The position numbers were made by a program, and so were the translations under genes. Under the pieces are notes generated by a model that worked only from the letters and a program-made list of their open reading frames with translations, did no database searches and was not told the DNA's origin. Positions 55,085 through 64,000 of a DNA stretch of 64,000 nucleotides are shown one piece after another. Origin of the DNA: Planococcus sp. CP5-4_YE (lineage in GTDB: Bacteria > Bacillota > Bacilli > Bacillales_A > Planococcaceae); the NCBI RefSeq assembly GCF_019042655.1, contig NZ_JAHPZO010000008.1:62001-126000 (forward strand). The letters run 5' to 3'. Each line of letters begins with the position of its first letter. The stretch's first letter is position 1.

Positions 55085-57631
55085 ATGGACGAAAACAGCA
55101 ATTCACTAGGACCGGATCATCAAAGCAACGAATCTATGATGCGACTAGCAGATAAGCTCAGGAGATTCGCTTACCAAAATGGTATGTCTGCCGACCACAC
55201 GAATGCCTTTATTCAGAATCTCTGGGAATCTGCGGGAAAATCGTATGCAGCGGACGATAAGGAGCTGTATCTCTATTGCGCTGCTGCAGCGCAACTTGCG
55301 CAATTTCCCGATTTGCAAAACGACGGGAGTTTGATCGGCTTTCAAGAAGACCGGGAAAGCCATTTCGCGCTGCAATCATTGCCGCTCAATCAGCGCATAG
55401 CAGCCGTCCTTTATTTGGTGAATGGACGAAACGCATCCTTTGCCGCACAGGTACTACAACTAGATGAACCAGAAATACTCGGTTTAGTAGACAGCGCAAA
55501 AAGCGAATTAGCAGAGAAGTTGGCTATAGCAGATCAACAAGAACTTCTTCAGCGGCTCGAATTCCTGGAAAAATCAATCAAGCGGGTCAAGCTGCCGGAT
55601 GGGGAAGTACTGATGGAAGATCACATCAGCCCGGCCGAAGCGCCACACCGGCAAGTGCCGGCAGTGAAAAAGCCAGCAACGTGGATTGTCGCAGCAGCGA
55701 TTGCCTTGCTCGCAGGCGTCGTCGGAGCGTCTTTTTTCTTCGACAGCTTCCGCCTGCCATCCGCCGCTGAAGCATCAGAAGGGCAATTAACACAGGAGAT
55801 GGCGGAAGAGATGGAACAGCAGTACGAGGAAACGCGAGAAAATGCCAAACAACGCCTCGGCTTGGAAGAAGAGGAATTCGTCGAGTTTGCCTATGTGGCT
55901 AAAGCTGACGAAAAAAATGAGGAGTTGTTCAGCCGCAGCAACTTGAAGCAGCACGAAGACGATGCGAAACTCTTCGCTCAACAGATGGAAGAACTACTAT
56001 GGATGGTCGAGACGCCGAAAGGAATGACCGAATCCTTGGCCAATTCTGGTCATATGGAGTTCGACGAAATAGACCGATTTATGCAATTATATTTGGAGAA
56101 AACAAATGAACTGCAGGAGTTTGCGGAGGGCATTCTAAAAAACAATGAAGATCAATTGCCCGCTTCATCTGAGCATTACGGTAAGCCCCAGTTGTTAATA
56201 GAAGATATTCCGGGTGCATCAGCTGAATTGAAACAATTGCTCACTTCCTGGGGCGAATACGGACTGCGCTTTCGTCTGACAGAGCCTGATAGAATGTACT
56301 TATTGATCAAGGATACCGAATCATTGCAGTGGCTACCGCAATTCCAGACGCATCCATTTGCACATATGTATCTAGAAATCTTTGCTGTCTATCCCTATTT
56401 TGATGAGCAAGGCTGGCTAGTGGAACCGTTCCAGCTCTCCAATGAATTTTACAAAATGCTTTACCTATTGGTTGAAGAACCGACCGATAGCAAATTAAAA
56501 GCTGAAATCGAAGTCATATATGAACAAACCGTTTGGCAAATCTTGAAAGGCGCAGAACAAGATATTTATACGGATGGTGTTGTTAAACCTGAAATCCGCG
56601 AGTTTTGGAAAACGCTGACTTACCATGACGCATTGGCGGCCATCCTGCTGCCGGTGATTAACGAAATGGAAGACAGCGGCTGGCAACATTCCGCTTTCTT
56701 GGACAACTTAGAATACGGCGACAGCCTGGCAATTCTTAAGCTGGCACAGCAGGGAGAGCTCAGTGAAACTTTGCCAAATGGCGATTTTCAAGTGGAATCG
56801 GAAATGGTGGACTTGGCAGATTTTGATTACAGTCGTGTGAAAGAGCTGTATACGCGTTTCAAAAAATCGCATGATACGAATTTACTAGCCGGTGTTCAGC
56901 CCTTAGACATTTACTTTCTTTATTTCTACGCCAATCATGAGAAGGACCCAGAAACGATGTACCATCTTTTAGCTGACAGTGAACTCAAGCCAAGTCTAGA
57001 AGAGTATATGGTTGATTGGGAGCCAATTCCTGAATTGACGGAAACTGCATTATGGGTAGAGATTCGGGAAGAAATGACGCAGCGTATCTACGAGAAAGTG
57101 ATGATCCACCCGTCGGTGATGTACGAAGAGCAGGATATTGGATTTCACCAATCCAATCCGCTTCAGCCGGCATTGGTGACTGAACGTGACCAGATTTGGC
57201 TGATCCAATACGAACTGCAAGAATTTTCACAGGGATCGAACCCAGAACTGCAAAAACGTGGCTTGAAAGCCTATGAATTATTGGCAAACAACAAAAAGCT
57301 GCCGGATGACACGCGTCCATTTGTCATCGCTTACGCTTTATTGCACGCGATTGACAAAGAGAACATAGCGGTTGCCAATAAATTACTCCAACCAGGAGTG
57401 AAAGAAAGGGAAGCAGAGTTTTGGCGTAATTTTGCCAGTAGCCATATGGTCGCCGGATTCGAAAATATGACAAGTATGTCGTTTGCTGCGTCGGATTTAA
57501 ATGTTCTCGACCAAGTGGATGCGAATTTGCAAATTAGCTACGAAACGGGCGCATCCGAAGTCTGGCACGAACAGCTGATGATGGTCTTGACGCCTGATGG
57601 TTGGCGCTTCGAGCTCTTTCCTAATTACTGA
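55085..57631 (+). CDS. Large single-pass membrane protein with sigma-region-4-like cytoplasmic part; unknown
   Basis: 848 residues; I recognise no named family. Residues 93-147 (HFALQSLPLNQRIAAVLYLV, then NGRNASFAAQVLQLDEPEIL) have the layout of sigma-70 region 4: LP..QR..VLYLV.G..FAAQVL.L.E.EI..LV..AK.EL. No region 2 is evident in residues 1-90, which are helical. One membrane helix lies at 199-219, after KKPATW. The remaining 630 residues should be extracytoplasmic, starting with an acidic coiled coil (232-262) and continuing helical and acidic without repeats or catalytic motifs I can name. This could be a sigma-like, membrane-tethered regulator or a sensor that lost DNA binding. The start is ATG 55085, with GATGGGGAG tight against it. 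It is monocistronic, between an NSS transporter and yugI. Confidence 0.8.
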   Translation: MDENSNSLGPDHQSNESMMRLADKLRRFAYQNGMSADHTNAFIQNLWESAGKSYAADDKELYLYCAAAAQLAQFPDLQNDGSLIGFQEDRESHFALQSLPLNQRIAAVLYLVNGRNASFAAQVLQLDEPEILGLVDSAKSELAEKLAIADQQELLQRLEFLEKSIKRVKLPDGEVLMEDHISPAEAPHRQVPAVKKPATWIVAAAIALLAGVVGASFFFDSFRLPSAAEASEGQLTQEMAEEMEQQYEETRENAKQRLGLEEEEFVEFAYVAKADEKNEELFSRSNLKQHEDDAKLFAQQMEELLWMVETPKGMTESLANSGHMEFDEIDRFMQLYLEKTNELQEFAEGILKNNEDQLPASSEHYGKPQLLIEDIPGASAELKQLLTSWGEYGLRFRLTEPDRMYLLIKDTESLQWLPQFQTHPFAHMYLEIFAVYPYFDEQGWLVEPFQLSNEFYKMLYLLVEEPTDSKLKAEIEVIYEQTVWQILKGAEQDIYTDGVVKPEIREFWKTLTYHDALAAILLPVINEMEDSGWQHSAFLDNLEYGDSLAILKLAQQGELSETLPNGDFQVESEMVDLADFDYSRVKELYTRFKKSHDTNLLAGVQPLDIYFLYFYANHEKDPETMYHLLADSELKPSLEEYMVDWEPIPELTETALWVEIREEMTQRIYEKVMIHPSVMYEEQDIGFHQSNPLQPALVTERDQIWLIQYELQEFSQGSNPELQKRGLKAYELLANNKKLPDDTRPFVIAYALLHAIDKENIAVANKLLQPGVKEREAEFWRNFASSHMVAGFENMTSMSFAASDLNVLDQVDANLQISYETGASEVWHEQLMMVLTPDGWRFELFPNY

Positions 57632-57717
57632 TTTTACTCTTATAAGGAACCTGTGCTATAATATACAGATGCCAATAGGTGTACAGTAATTTAGATAAAG
57701 ACTAGGAGCGGTTAACT

Positions 57718-58092
57718 ATGACAAAAACGTATCAAACAGGAGATAAAGTCTCCGGCAAAGTAACAGGAATCCAGCCATACGGTGCATTCGTTGCACTTGA
57801 CGACCAAACACAAGGACTTGTACACATTTCAGAAATCACGCACGGTTATGTGAAAGAAGTCAGCGAATACTTGTCTGTTGGACAGGAAGTAGACGTAAAA
57901 GTATTGGACGTCGATAGCAAATCGAAAAAAATCAGCTTGTCGATCCGCGCTTTGCAAGAACAGCCGCCGGCAGCTCAAAAAAGCGAAAAGCCACGTCAAT
58001 CACTTCAGTCTCACGTGAACGAAAGTGACTCTGAAGGCTTTAACACATTGAAAGACAAGATGCAGGAATGGATCAAACGTTCTGGCCAATAA
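57718..58092 (+). CDS. yugI: S1 RNA-binding domain protein, YugI (general stress protein 13)
   Basis: 124 residues: an S1 domain at about 6-75 (GDKVSGKVTGIQPYGAFVAL; GLVHISEITHGYVKEVSEYL; VKVLDVDSKSKKISLSIRAL) and a polar tail ending FNTLKDKMQEWIKRSGQ. It probably binds RNA or ribosomes. The start is ATG 57718 after TAGGAGCGG. A promoter-like TATAAT lies near 57658. Confidence 0.92.
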   Translation: MTKTYQTGDKVSGKVTGIQPYGAFVALDDQTQGLVHISEITHGYVKEVSEYLSVGQEVDVKVLDVDSKSKKISLSIRALQEQPPAAQKSEKPRQSLQSHVNESDSEGFNTLKDKMQEWIKRSGQ

Positions 58093-58101
58093 GTCTATAG
58101 C

Positions 58102-58142
58102 AAAACGTCCAATCGACCTTACGTCGATTGGGCGTTTTTTTT
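58102..58142. terminator. Bidirectional terminator after yugI and the roc regulator
   Basis: ACGTCCAATCGA pairs with TCGATTGGGCGT (one G-U/A-C step), flanked by A and T runs, between convergent genes. The stem includes the last codons of the minus-strand regulator. Confidence 0.85.
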
Positions 58143-59429
58143 GATTTTCCGCAGGCGGTATTGAAGATTTTGGCGGCTCATGCCGAGTGCCTGGGCGGCT
58201 TTTGTTACATTGCCCCCAAACAGGTCCATCGCTCTCTCCAGGTAATACATCTCCGCTTCCTGTAAGTATTCCTCCAGAGACAACAAATCTTTATCGGAGC
58301 GAACAAGGAAATCTTCCGGCTGCAGCAATCCGCTTTGGGTTTTCAGCTTAAAGTGATGCGGTAACATGGAAGCAGTCACTATTTCCTGTGTCGTAACAAG
58401 GGACGTGATTTCATCCAGCAGCAATTCCAGCTCTTTCAAATTTCCAGGCCAGTCGTAGTTGAGGAACAATTTCTCCACTTCATCCGATAGGGAACGGATG
58501 ACCGACCCGACTTTCATCCGGTGACGGGAGAAATAGTCATCGACAAACGGCAGGATGTCTTCTTTCCTGCGGCGCAGCGGTTCCACTTTGATGGTCATTG
58601 CCGAGAAGAAATAATACAAGTCCTTTACCAAGGTGTTGGAAGAAATCAACTCGACCGGATCGTCGCCGACGCTTGCAACAAAATAACAATCGCCTGCTGC
58701 GTGCCGTTCAACGACTTCAAGCAGCTGCACTTGCAAAGCGCGTGGCAAAAGATCGATGCGTTCGCAATAAATCGTGCCGTGCCTCATGCGGTCGATTTCC
58801 TTATCTACCTCGTCAATCAACCGGCTATCGGTGCCGTGGCAATAGAGAATATGCATCGGAAGCTCGGAAGCATGGGCGGAATGAATCGCTTCCGCGAGCA
58901 ACTCTTTGCCGGTTCCGGATTCGCCAACTAATAACACGGGCAGTTTCGCGGCTGCGGCTTTTTCGGCGCGGGCAATAATGTTTTTCATGCTCGCCGATAC
59001 GGCAGTTAAACTGGCGAAAGTAATCGGCTCCTCGTATTTTTTCAGCGGCTGGTAGATGACCCGCTCCAAGGTCGTCACATCCCGTGCAAGTTCAATCGCC
59101 CCGATCAGCATTTCGCCTTCAAACACTGGATAACTGTCGTTGATGGTAGTGATTTCTTGCCCTTTCCGGTTCCAATACGTCTGCTTAATGTTCAAAATCG
59201 GAGTGCCGCTCGTTAGCACTTGAAGCAATGTGCTCTGCGTTTGGTCAAAACGGAACATTTCCAAAAGTGATCGGTCTGTCAATTCCTGAAAATCAAAGCC
59301 TTCAATCTCTCTCATCTTGCGGTTGTATAAAATGGTCTTCCCTTTGCTGTCGATGGCGTGTATCCCTACAGCCACGTGATCTCCAGCGAATTTATAAAAA
59401 GGGGCCAAGTCTATTTGCGCATCGTTCAT
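58119..59429 (-). CDS. RocR-like PAS/AAA+/Fis regulator lacking the GAFTGA loop
   Basis: 436 residues. PAS domain at 8-125 (HVAVGIHAIDSKGKTILYNR), AAA+ region at 140-360, Fis-type helix-turn-helix at 405-430 (NVTKAAQALGMSRQNLQYRL). The order is that of NtrC-family activators such as RocR. Walker A is intact (GESGTGKELL, 169-178), but Walker B is GTIYCERIDLL instead of GTLFLDEIGEL, the arginine-finger segment reads LVKDLYYFF instead of FREDLYYRL, and only about 20 residues separate ILYCHG from Walker B, so the GAFTGA sigma-54 contact loop is absent. It therefore cannot be a normal sigma-54 activator and may work with sigma-A, as TyrR does. I chose ATG 59429 after GAGGTGATGGCC. It is divergent from rocA and probably controls it. 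Confidence 0.86.
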   Translation of the reverse strand: MNDAQIDLAPFYKFAGDHVAVGIHAIDSKGKTILYNRKMREIEGFDFQELTDRSLLEMFRFDQTQSTLLQVLTSGTPILNIKQTYWNRKGQEITTINDSYPVFEGEMLIGAIELARDVTTLERVIYQPLKKYEEPITFASLTAVSASMKNIIARAEKAAAAKLPVLLVGESGTGKELLAEAIHSAHASELPMHILYCHGTDSRLIDEVDKEIDRMRHGTIYCERIDLLPRALQVQLLEVVERHAAGDCYFVASVGDDPVELISSNTLVKDLYYFFSAMTIKVEPLRRRKEDILPFVDDYFSRHRMKVGSVIRSLSDEVEKLFLNYDWPGNLKELELLLDEITSLVTTQEIVTASMLPHHFKLKTQSGLLQPEDFLVRSDKDLLSLEEYLQEAEMYYLERAMDLFGGNVTKAAQALGMSRQNLQYRLRKIKKNAQST

Positions 59430-59472
59430 GGCCATCACCTCAAAATTATTTTGACTTTTTAGATTAAAATAC

Positions 59473-59501
59473 TTGAAAAACGCAATAATCTTTTGCATTA
59501 T
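59473..59501 (+). promoter_or_regulatory. Candidate sigma-A promoter of rocA
   Basis: TTGAAA at 59473-59478 and CATTAT at 59496-59501 with a 17-base spacer. I searched the gap for a sigma-54 -24/-12 element (GG, ten bases, GC) and found none in a suitable position. Confidence 0.45.
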
Positions 59502-59521
59502 TATAAGTGGAAACAGATTAA

Positions 59522-59544
59522 GAGTGCAAATTTTTTTTGCGCTC
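59522..59544 (+). promoter_or_regulatory. Dyad between the rocA promoter and start, candidate operator
   Basis: GAGTGCAAA-N5-TTTGCGCTC is a 9-5-9 inverted repeat with one mismatch, all T in the spacer. It lies about 20 bases after the candidate promoter and 25 before the rocA start. It may be the binding site of the divergent regulator or of another repressor. Confidence 0.5.
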
Positions 59545-59568
59545 GCTCAATTATAAGGAGGATTCCCA

Positions 59569-61113
59569 ATGATTCCCTACAAACATGAACCATTCACAGA
59601 TTTCTCGATCGAGGAGAATCGCAATGCATACTTGGAAGGCCTGAAAACGGTTGAAGGATACCTCGGCCAGGATTACCCGCTAATTATCGGCGGAGAACGC
59701 GTAACGACTGAAGACAAAATCGTTTCATTCAATCCGGCGGATAAAGAAGAAATCGTTGGGCGCGTCTCCAAATCAAATAAAGAACTAGCTGAAAAAGCCA
59801 TGCAAGAAGCAGATGCTGCTTTCAAAACATGGAAAAAAGTGAAACCTGAAGTACGTGCTGACGTGTTGTTCAGAGCAGCAGCGATCATTCGCCGCCGCAA
59901 ACACGAATTCTCAGCACTTTTAACTAAAGAAGCAGGTAAACCATGGAACGAAGCGGATGCAGATACTGCAGAAGCAATCGATTTCCTTGAATACTATGGC
60001 CGCCAAATGCTGCGCCTAAAAGATGGCATGCCAATGGAAAGCCGCCCAGGCGAGTACAACCGCTACGACTATATTCCACTCGGCGTCGGCGTAGTCATCT
60101 CTCCGTGGAACTTTGCATTCGCGATCATGGCGGGTACAACAGTTGCAGCGATGGTAGCAGGCAACACAGTGCTCTTGAAGCCAGCTTCAACAACTCCGGT
60201 TGTCGCTTATAAATTCATCGAAGTATTGGAAGAAGCAGGCATGCCTAAAGGCGTCGTCAACTATATTCCAGGACCGGGATCTGAAGTCGGCGACTATTTG
60301 GTAGACCACCCGAACACTCGCTTCATTTCATTCACAGGTTCAAAAGAAGTAGGTTTGCGCATTGCAGAACGTTCTTCTAAAGTGAATGAAGGCCAAATCT
60401 GGATGAAACGCTTGATCGCTGAAATGGGCGGCAAAAACACAATGGTTGTTAACAACAATGCAGACCTCGAGCTTGCTGCACAATCCATCGTCAAATCTGC
60501 TTTTGGCTTCAGCGGCCAGAAATGTTCTGCAGGATCACGTGCAGTGATCGTGGAAGATGTCTACGACGAAGTACTCGAGCGTGTAGTAGAACTGACAAAT
60601 GAACTGACAATCGGCAACACGGTTGACCAGTCGAACTTCATGGGTCCTGTCATCGATGGCAACTCGTATAAGAAAATCATGGATTATATCGAAATCGGTA
60701 AAGGCGAAGGACGCCTAGTTGCAGGTGGAGACGGCGACGATTCAACAGGATTCTTCGTGAACCCAACGGTTTTCGCTGACTTGGATCCACAAGCCCGCAT
60801 CATGCAAGAAGAAATCTTCGGGCCGGTAGTCGGCTTGATGAAAGCTAAAGACTTCAAAGAAGCAATCGCAATCGCCAATAACACTGAATACGGTTTGACT
60901 GGCGGTGTCGTCACAAACAACCGCGAGCACCTCGAATATGCTCGTGAAGAATTCCATGTCGGCAACTTGTACTTTAACCGCGGATGCACAGGCGCAATCG
61001 TAGGTTACCAGTCATTCGGCGGATTCAACATGTCCGGTACGGACTCAAAAGCAGGCGGGCCAGATTACTTGGTTCTTCATATGCAAGCACAAACAACTTC
61101 TGAAATGTTTTAA
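59569..61113 (+). CDS. rocA: L-glutamate gamma-semialdehyde dehydrogenase, RocA
   Basis: 514-residue 1-pyrroline-5-carboxylate dehydrogenase, NAD-dependent oxidation of glutamate semialdehyde to glutamate in arginine, ornithine and proline breakdown. The general base Glu is in [20 protein letters not shown] and the nucleophilic Cys in [19 protein letters not shown]; cofactor region [20 protein letters not shown]. Start ATG 59569 follows AAGGAGGATTCC. First of three catabolic genes rocA-rocD-gdh, each apparently separable by terminator or gap. Confidence 0.95.
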   Translation: MIPYKHEPFTDFSIEENRNAYLEGLKTVEGYLGQDYPLIIGGERVTTEDKIVSFNPADKEEIVGRVSKSNKELAEKAMQEADAAFKTWKKVKPEVRADVLFRAAAIIRRRKHEFSALLTKEAGKPWNEADADTAEAIDFLEYYGRQMLRLKDGMPMESRPGEYNRYDYIPLGVGVVISPWNFAFAIMAGTTVAAMVAGNTVLLKPASTTPVVAYKFIEVLEEAGMPKGVVNYIPGPGSEVGDYLVDHPNTRFISFTGSKEVGLRIAERSSKVNEGQIWMKRLIAEMGGKNTMVVNNNADLELAAQSIVKSAFGFSGQKCSAGSRAVIVEDVYDEVLERVVELTNELTIGNTVDQSNFMGPVIDGNSYKKIMDYIEIGKGEGRLVAGGDGDDSTGFFVNPTVFADLDPQARIMQEEIFGPVVGLMKAKDFKEAIAIANNTEYGLTGGVVTNNREHLEYAREEFHVGNLYFNRGCTGAIVGYQSFGGFNMSGTDSKAGGPDYLVLHMQAQTTSEMF

Positions 61114-61141
61114 TTATTCGCTTAATGATATAATGATGCAC

Positions 61142-61172
61142 AAAAGGCAGACTCCGTGTCTGCCTTTTTTTA
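61142..61172 (+). terminator. Terminator after rocA
   Basis: AAAAGGCAGAC pairs with GTCTGCCTTTT, followed by T residues. rocD would then need its own promoter or read-through. Confidence 0.88.
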
Positions 61173-61266
61173 AAAAAGGTTCCGTTAAGCGCATACATCT
61201 ATGAATAGTGCTCCATCAGCTTAAGAGCTCAGCGGGTCTAGCCTTAATTTAAAGGAGGAATTTGGA

Positions 61267-62460
61267 ATGACACAAACACAGTCAATTATTGAAAAAACTG
61301 AACAGTACGGGGCAAAGAACTACCATCCACTGCCAATCGTCATCTCGCAAGCTGAAGGCGTATGGGTAACGGATCCTGAGGGCAATAAATTCATGGACAT
61401 GCTCTCTGCCTATTCAGCAGTAAACCAAGGCCACCGCCACCAGAAAATCATCCAGGCGTTGAAAGATCAAGCCGACCGTGTAACTTTGACCTCCCGCGCG
61501 TTCCATAACGACCAATTGGCGCCGTGGTATGAAATGATCTGCAAAATTTCAGGAAAAGAAATGGCTCTACCGATGAACACGGGAGCGGAAGCTGTAGAAA
61601 CAGCCATCAAAGCCGCACGCCGCTGGGCATATGATGTTAAAGGCGTTGAAGAGAACAAGGCAGAAATCATTGCATGCGAGGGCAACTTCCATGGCCGTAC
61701 GATGACTGCTGTGTCACTTTCATCTGATCCTGAATACCGCAGAGGTTTCGGCCCGATGCTCCCAGGCATCAACATCGTGCCATTCGGTGATTTGGACGCA
61801 TTGAAAAATGCCATTACGCCGAATACTGCAGCCTTCCTTATTGAGCCGATCCAAGGCGAAGCCGGAATCATCATGCCGCCAAAAGGCTTCTTGAAAGCAG
61901 CGCGCGAACTTTGCCGCGAAAACAATGTCTTATTCATCGCTGACGAAATCCAGTGCGGCCTTGCGCGTACCGGCAAAATGTTTGCCTGCGAATGGGAAGA
62001 TGTAGATCCGGATATGTACATTCTCGGGAAAGCACTTGGAGGCGGAGTATTCCCGATCTCTTGTGTCGTCGCAGACAATGAAGTGCTTGGCGTATTCAAT
62101 CCGGGTTCGCACGGCTCCACTTTCGGTGGCAATCCGTTAGCTTGTGCTGTGTCGATTGCTTCCATGCAAGTCATCCAAGACGAAAACCTCACGGAACGCT
62201 CGCAGGAGCTCGGCACTTACTTCATGGATGAACTGAAAAAGCTCGACCATCCTGTAATCAAAGAAGTCCGCGGACGCGGCTTGTTCATCGGGATGGAATT
62301 GACTGAAGCTGCGCGTCCTTACTGCGAACAGCTGAAAGAACTCGGGCTTTTGTGCAAAGAAACGCATGACACAGTCATCCGTTTTGCACCGCCGCTCATC
62401 ATCACAAAAGAAGAGCTGGACTGGGCACTTGAGCGTATTCACCAAGTGTTCACAAAATAA
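61267..62460 (+). CDS. rocD: Ornithine aminotransferase, RocD
   Basis: 397-residue PLP enzyme transferring the delta-amino group of ornithine to 2-oxoglutarate, giving glutamate semialdehyde for RocA. Family motifs: [20 protein letters not shown], the cofactor Asp in [14 protein letters not shown], and the PLP lysine in [20 protein letters not shown]. The start is ATG 61267 after AAAGGAGGAATTTGG. It follows rocA after a terminator. Confidence 0.95.
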   Translation: MTQTQSIIEKTEQYGAKNYHPLPIVISQAEGVWVTDPEGNKFMDMLSAYSAVNQGHRHQKIIQALKDQADRVTLTSRAFHNDQLAPWYEMICKISGKEMALPMNTGAEAVETAIKAARRWAYDVKGVEENKAEIIACEGNFHGRTMTAVSLSSDPEYRRGFGPMLPGINIVPFGDLDALKNAITPNTAAFLIEPIQGEAGIIMPPKGFLKAARELCRENNVLFIADEIQCGLARTGKMFACEWEDVDPDMYILGKALGGGVFPISCVVADNEVLGVFNPGSHGSTFGGNPLACAVSIASMQVIQDENLTERSQELGTYFMDELKKLDHPVIKEVRGRGLFIGMELTEAARPYCEQLKELGLLCKETHDTVIRFAPPLIITKEELDWALERIHQVFTK

Positions 62461-62541
62461 CAATCGATGTGGCAAATGGAAGTTTGCCATGTTACACTAG
62501 ATGCGGGTAATTACTAAAACACAAAGAGGCGAAACTAAACA

Positions 62542-63786
62542 ATGGCTGAAAACTTGAACTTGTTGACGTCAACGCAGGATGTCATTAAAATTGCATTGGA
62601 CAAACTTGGATACGAAGATTCGATGTATGAACTTCTGAAGGAGCCGATGCGGATCTTGGAAGTGCGTATCCCGATTCGAATGGACGATGGGAAAACCAAA
62701 GTGTTCACGGGATTCCGTGCGCAGCATAACGACGCTGTCGGCCCAACTAAGGGGGGAGTCCGCTTCCACCCTGATGTGAACCGCGACGAGGTTATCGCGC
62801 TTTCCATGTGGATGACATTGAAATGCGGAATCGTGGACTTGCCATACGGCGGCGGTAAAGGCGGCATCATTTGCGACCCGCGTGAAATGTCCATGCACGA
62901 AATCGAAAAGCTGAGCCGTGGCTATGTACGCGCCATTAGCCAGATTGTCGGACCGAACAAGGACATCCCTGCACCAGATGTATTTACAAACTCGCAAATC
63001 ATGGCCTGGATGTTCGACGAATACAGCAAGATTGACGAATTCAACTCACCAGGATTCATTACAGGTAAGCCGATTGTGCTTGGCGGCTCACAAGGCCGTG
63101 ACAAAGCAACTGCACAAGGCGTCACAATCGTGATCAATGAAGCGGCGAAAAAACGCGGACTCGATATGAAAGGTGCGCGCGTAGTCATTCAAGGCTTCGG
63201 CAATGCTGGGAGTTTCTTAGCGAAATTCCTGCACGATGCAGGGGCCAAAGTCGTCGGCATTTCCGATGCTTACGGTGCATTGCACGATCCGGAAGGCTTG
63301 GACATCGATTATCTCCTTGACCGCCGCGACAGCTTCGGGACCGTCACAACACTGTTCGATAACACAATTACCAACAAGCAATTGTTTGAAATCGATTGTG
63401 ATATCCTGGTACCCGCAGCAATTGCGAACCAGATCACAGAAGAAAACGCACATGATATCAAAGCTTCTATTGTAGTAGAAGCTGCAAACGGGCCGACAAC
63501 GGCTGAAGCAACGAAAATTTTAACAGACCGCGGAATCTTGCTTGTGCCTGACGTGCTCGCAAGTTCTGGCGGCGTCACAGTTTCTTACTTTGAATGGGTA
63601 CAGAATAACCAAGGTTATTACTGGACGCAGGAAGAAGTCGACGAGAAGCTCGAGAAGAAATTGGTGGAAGCTTTTGAGAACGTATACAACGTGGCCATGA
63701 ACCGGAATATCGACATGCGCCTTGCAGCGTATATGGTCGGTGCTAGAAGAACTGCAGAAGCTTCACGCTTCCGTGGATGGGTATAA
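62542..63786 (+). CDS. Glutamate dehydrogenase (RocG/GudB type)
   Basis: 414 residues, NAD-dependent catabolic type. The substrate lysines are in [18 protein letters not shown] and the catalytic lysine in [16 protein letters not shown]; the Rossmann motif is [17 protein letters not shown]. It deaminates glutamate from RocA and RocD to 2-oxoglutarate and ammonia. I cannot separate RocG from GudB by sequence alone, but position after rocA-rocD favours a RocG role. It has no tandem 9-bp repeat (VKAVKA-type) as in inactive GudB of laboratory B. subtilis. The start is ATG 62542; the upstream AGAGGCG is moderate. Confidence 0.93.
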   Translation: MAENLNLLTSTQDVIKIALDKLGYEDSMYELLKEPMRILEVRIPIRMDDGKTKVFTGFRAQHNDAVGPTKGGVRFHPDVNRDEVIALSMWMTLKCGIVDLPYGGGKGGIICDPREMSMHEIEKLSRGYVRAISQIVGPNKDIPAPDVFTNSQIMAWMFDEYSKIDEFNSPGFITGKPIVLGGSQGRDKATAQGVTIVINEAAKKRGLDMKGARVVIQGFGNAGSFLAKFLHDAGAKVVGISDAYGALHDPEGLDIDYLLDRRDSFGTVTTLFDNTITNKQLFEIDCDILVPAAIANQITEENAHDIKASIVVEAANGPTTAEATKILTDRGILLVPDVLASSGGVTVSYFEWVQNNQGYYWTQEEVDEKLEKKLVEAFENVYNVAMNRNIDMRLAAYMVGARRTAEASRFRGWV

Positions 63787-63788
63787 AA

Positions 63789-63818
63789 ACCAACCGCTCG
63801 GCATTAGCCGGGCGGTTT
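63789..63818 (+). terminator. Terminator after glutamate dehydrogenase
   Basis: AACCGCTCGG pairs with CCGGGCGGTT (one wobble), followed by a short T-rich tail. Confidence 0.78.
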
Positions 63819-63896
63819 TCTTGTGCTCAATGTTTTGCTTTTTCAGGATTGAAAATCCATAATGAAAACTGAACGTATTTCGGAGGAGGAGATTAG

Positions 63897-64000
63897 ATGA
63901 ACGCATTTTCTTTCTATAACCCAGTCAAATTGATTTTTGGCAAAGGGCAATTGGAAGCATTGAAAAACGAAGTGCCGAATTATGGCAAAAAAGTATTGGT
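63897..64000 (+). CDS. yugJ: Iron-containing alcohol dehydrogenase (YugJ-like), 5' end only
   Basis: The window ends 34 codons into this gene. The visible residues, [20 protein letters not shown] followed by [15 protein letters not shown], match the N-terminus of NADH-dependent butanol dehydrogenases (YugJ/YugK). ATG 63897 follows CGGAGGAGGAGATT. In B. subtilis yugJ is close to yugI; here the regulator and the roc genes lie between them. Confidence 0.85.
   Translation, partial: MNAFSFYNPVKLIFGKGQLEALKNEVPNYGKKVL

Noticed and set aside
59430-59568. A sigma-54 -24/-12 promoter before rocA, expected for a RocR-type system
   Set aside because: No GG-N10-GC element with suitable flanks was found; GG and TGC occur at wrong spacing only.

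Overview
The window looks like chromosomal DNA of a Planococcaceae bacterium, most like Planococcus or Planomicrobium (low- to mid-GC Gram-positive, Bacillales). The evidence is protein similarity recalled from the families, AGGAGG-type ribosome binding sites, frequent TTG and GTG starts, and gene order. Long blocks match Bacillus subtilis order: fadN-fadA-fadE-yusI-gcvH-yusF-yusE-metNPQ, sufCDSUB, yunF-yunE-yunD, yutD-yutE-yutF, yuzB/yutJ/yuzD/yutI/yutM/yumB, yuiA-yuiB-yuiD-pepA, mrpABCDEFG, and yugE/patB/yugI/yugJ. I saw no rRNA, tRNA, CRISPR array, prophage or IS element. The species is an inference.

Layout. 1-640: AT-rich edge with one small unknown gene. 684-2920: minus-strand aldehyde dehydrogenase and short-chain dehydrogenase. 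3317-7151: BCCT transporter, 5'-3' exonuclease, C39-like protein, STAS protein, thioredoxin. 7252-13060: fatty-acid beta-oxidation genes fadN, fadA and fadE, with a palindrome matching the FadR operator upstream. fadE is flanked by inverted copies of a GC-rich intergenic repeat, and a third element lies at 13650-13823. 13941-18322: yusI, gcvH, yusF, yusE, then a SAM-I riboswitch controlling the methionine ABC importer metNPQ. 18561-20716: a dicarboxylate/amino-acid symporter, a lipoprotein and a tiny gene that may start at AUU or AUC. 21065-26241: the SUF iron-sulfur operon.

26394-31000: a small unknown gene, a DNA-alkylation-repair pseudogene with two frameshifts, the yunFED group and an unexplained promoter-to-terminator unit of about 260 bases. 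30861-34314: an NhaC antiporter and an NSS amino-acid transporter with its 40-residue MetS-type subunit, behind a CodY-like box. 34477-43634: mostly conserved small proteins, two type II NADH dehydrogenase-like genes (the first with a Rex- or FNR-like palindrome on its -35), Fe-S carriers and leucyl aminopeptidase. 43667-49436: the seven-gene Mrp Na+/H+ antiporter operon. 49666-58092: MFS transporter, cyclophilin lipoprotein, patB, yugE, a small regulator, a second NSS transporter, an unrecognised 848-residue membrane protein with a sigma-region-4-like cytoplasmic part, and yugI. 58119-63786: an arginine/ornithine/glutamate catabolic cluster (rocA, rocD, glutamate dehydrogenase) divergent from a regulator that looks like RocR but lacks the GAFTGA loop and has a damaged ATPase site. 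The window ends inside a yugJ-like alcohol dehydrogenase.

The best candidates for something undescribed are the 848-residue protein (55085-57631), the degenerate enhancer-binding-protein regulator with a nearby dyad (58119-59544), the 30523-30817 unit, and the composite repeats around fadE.
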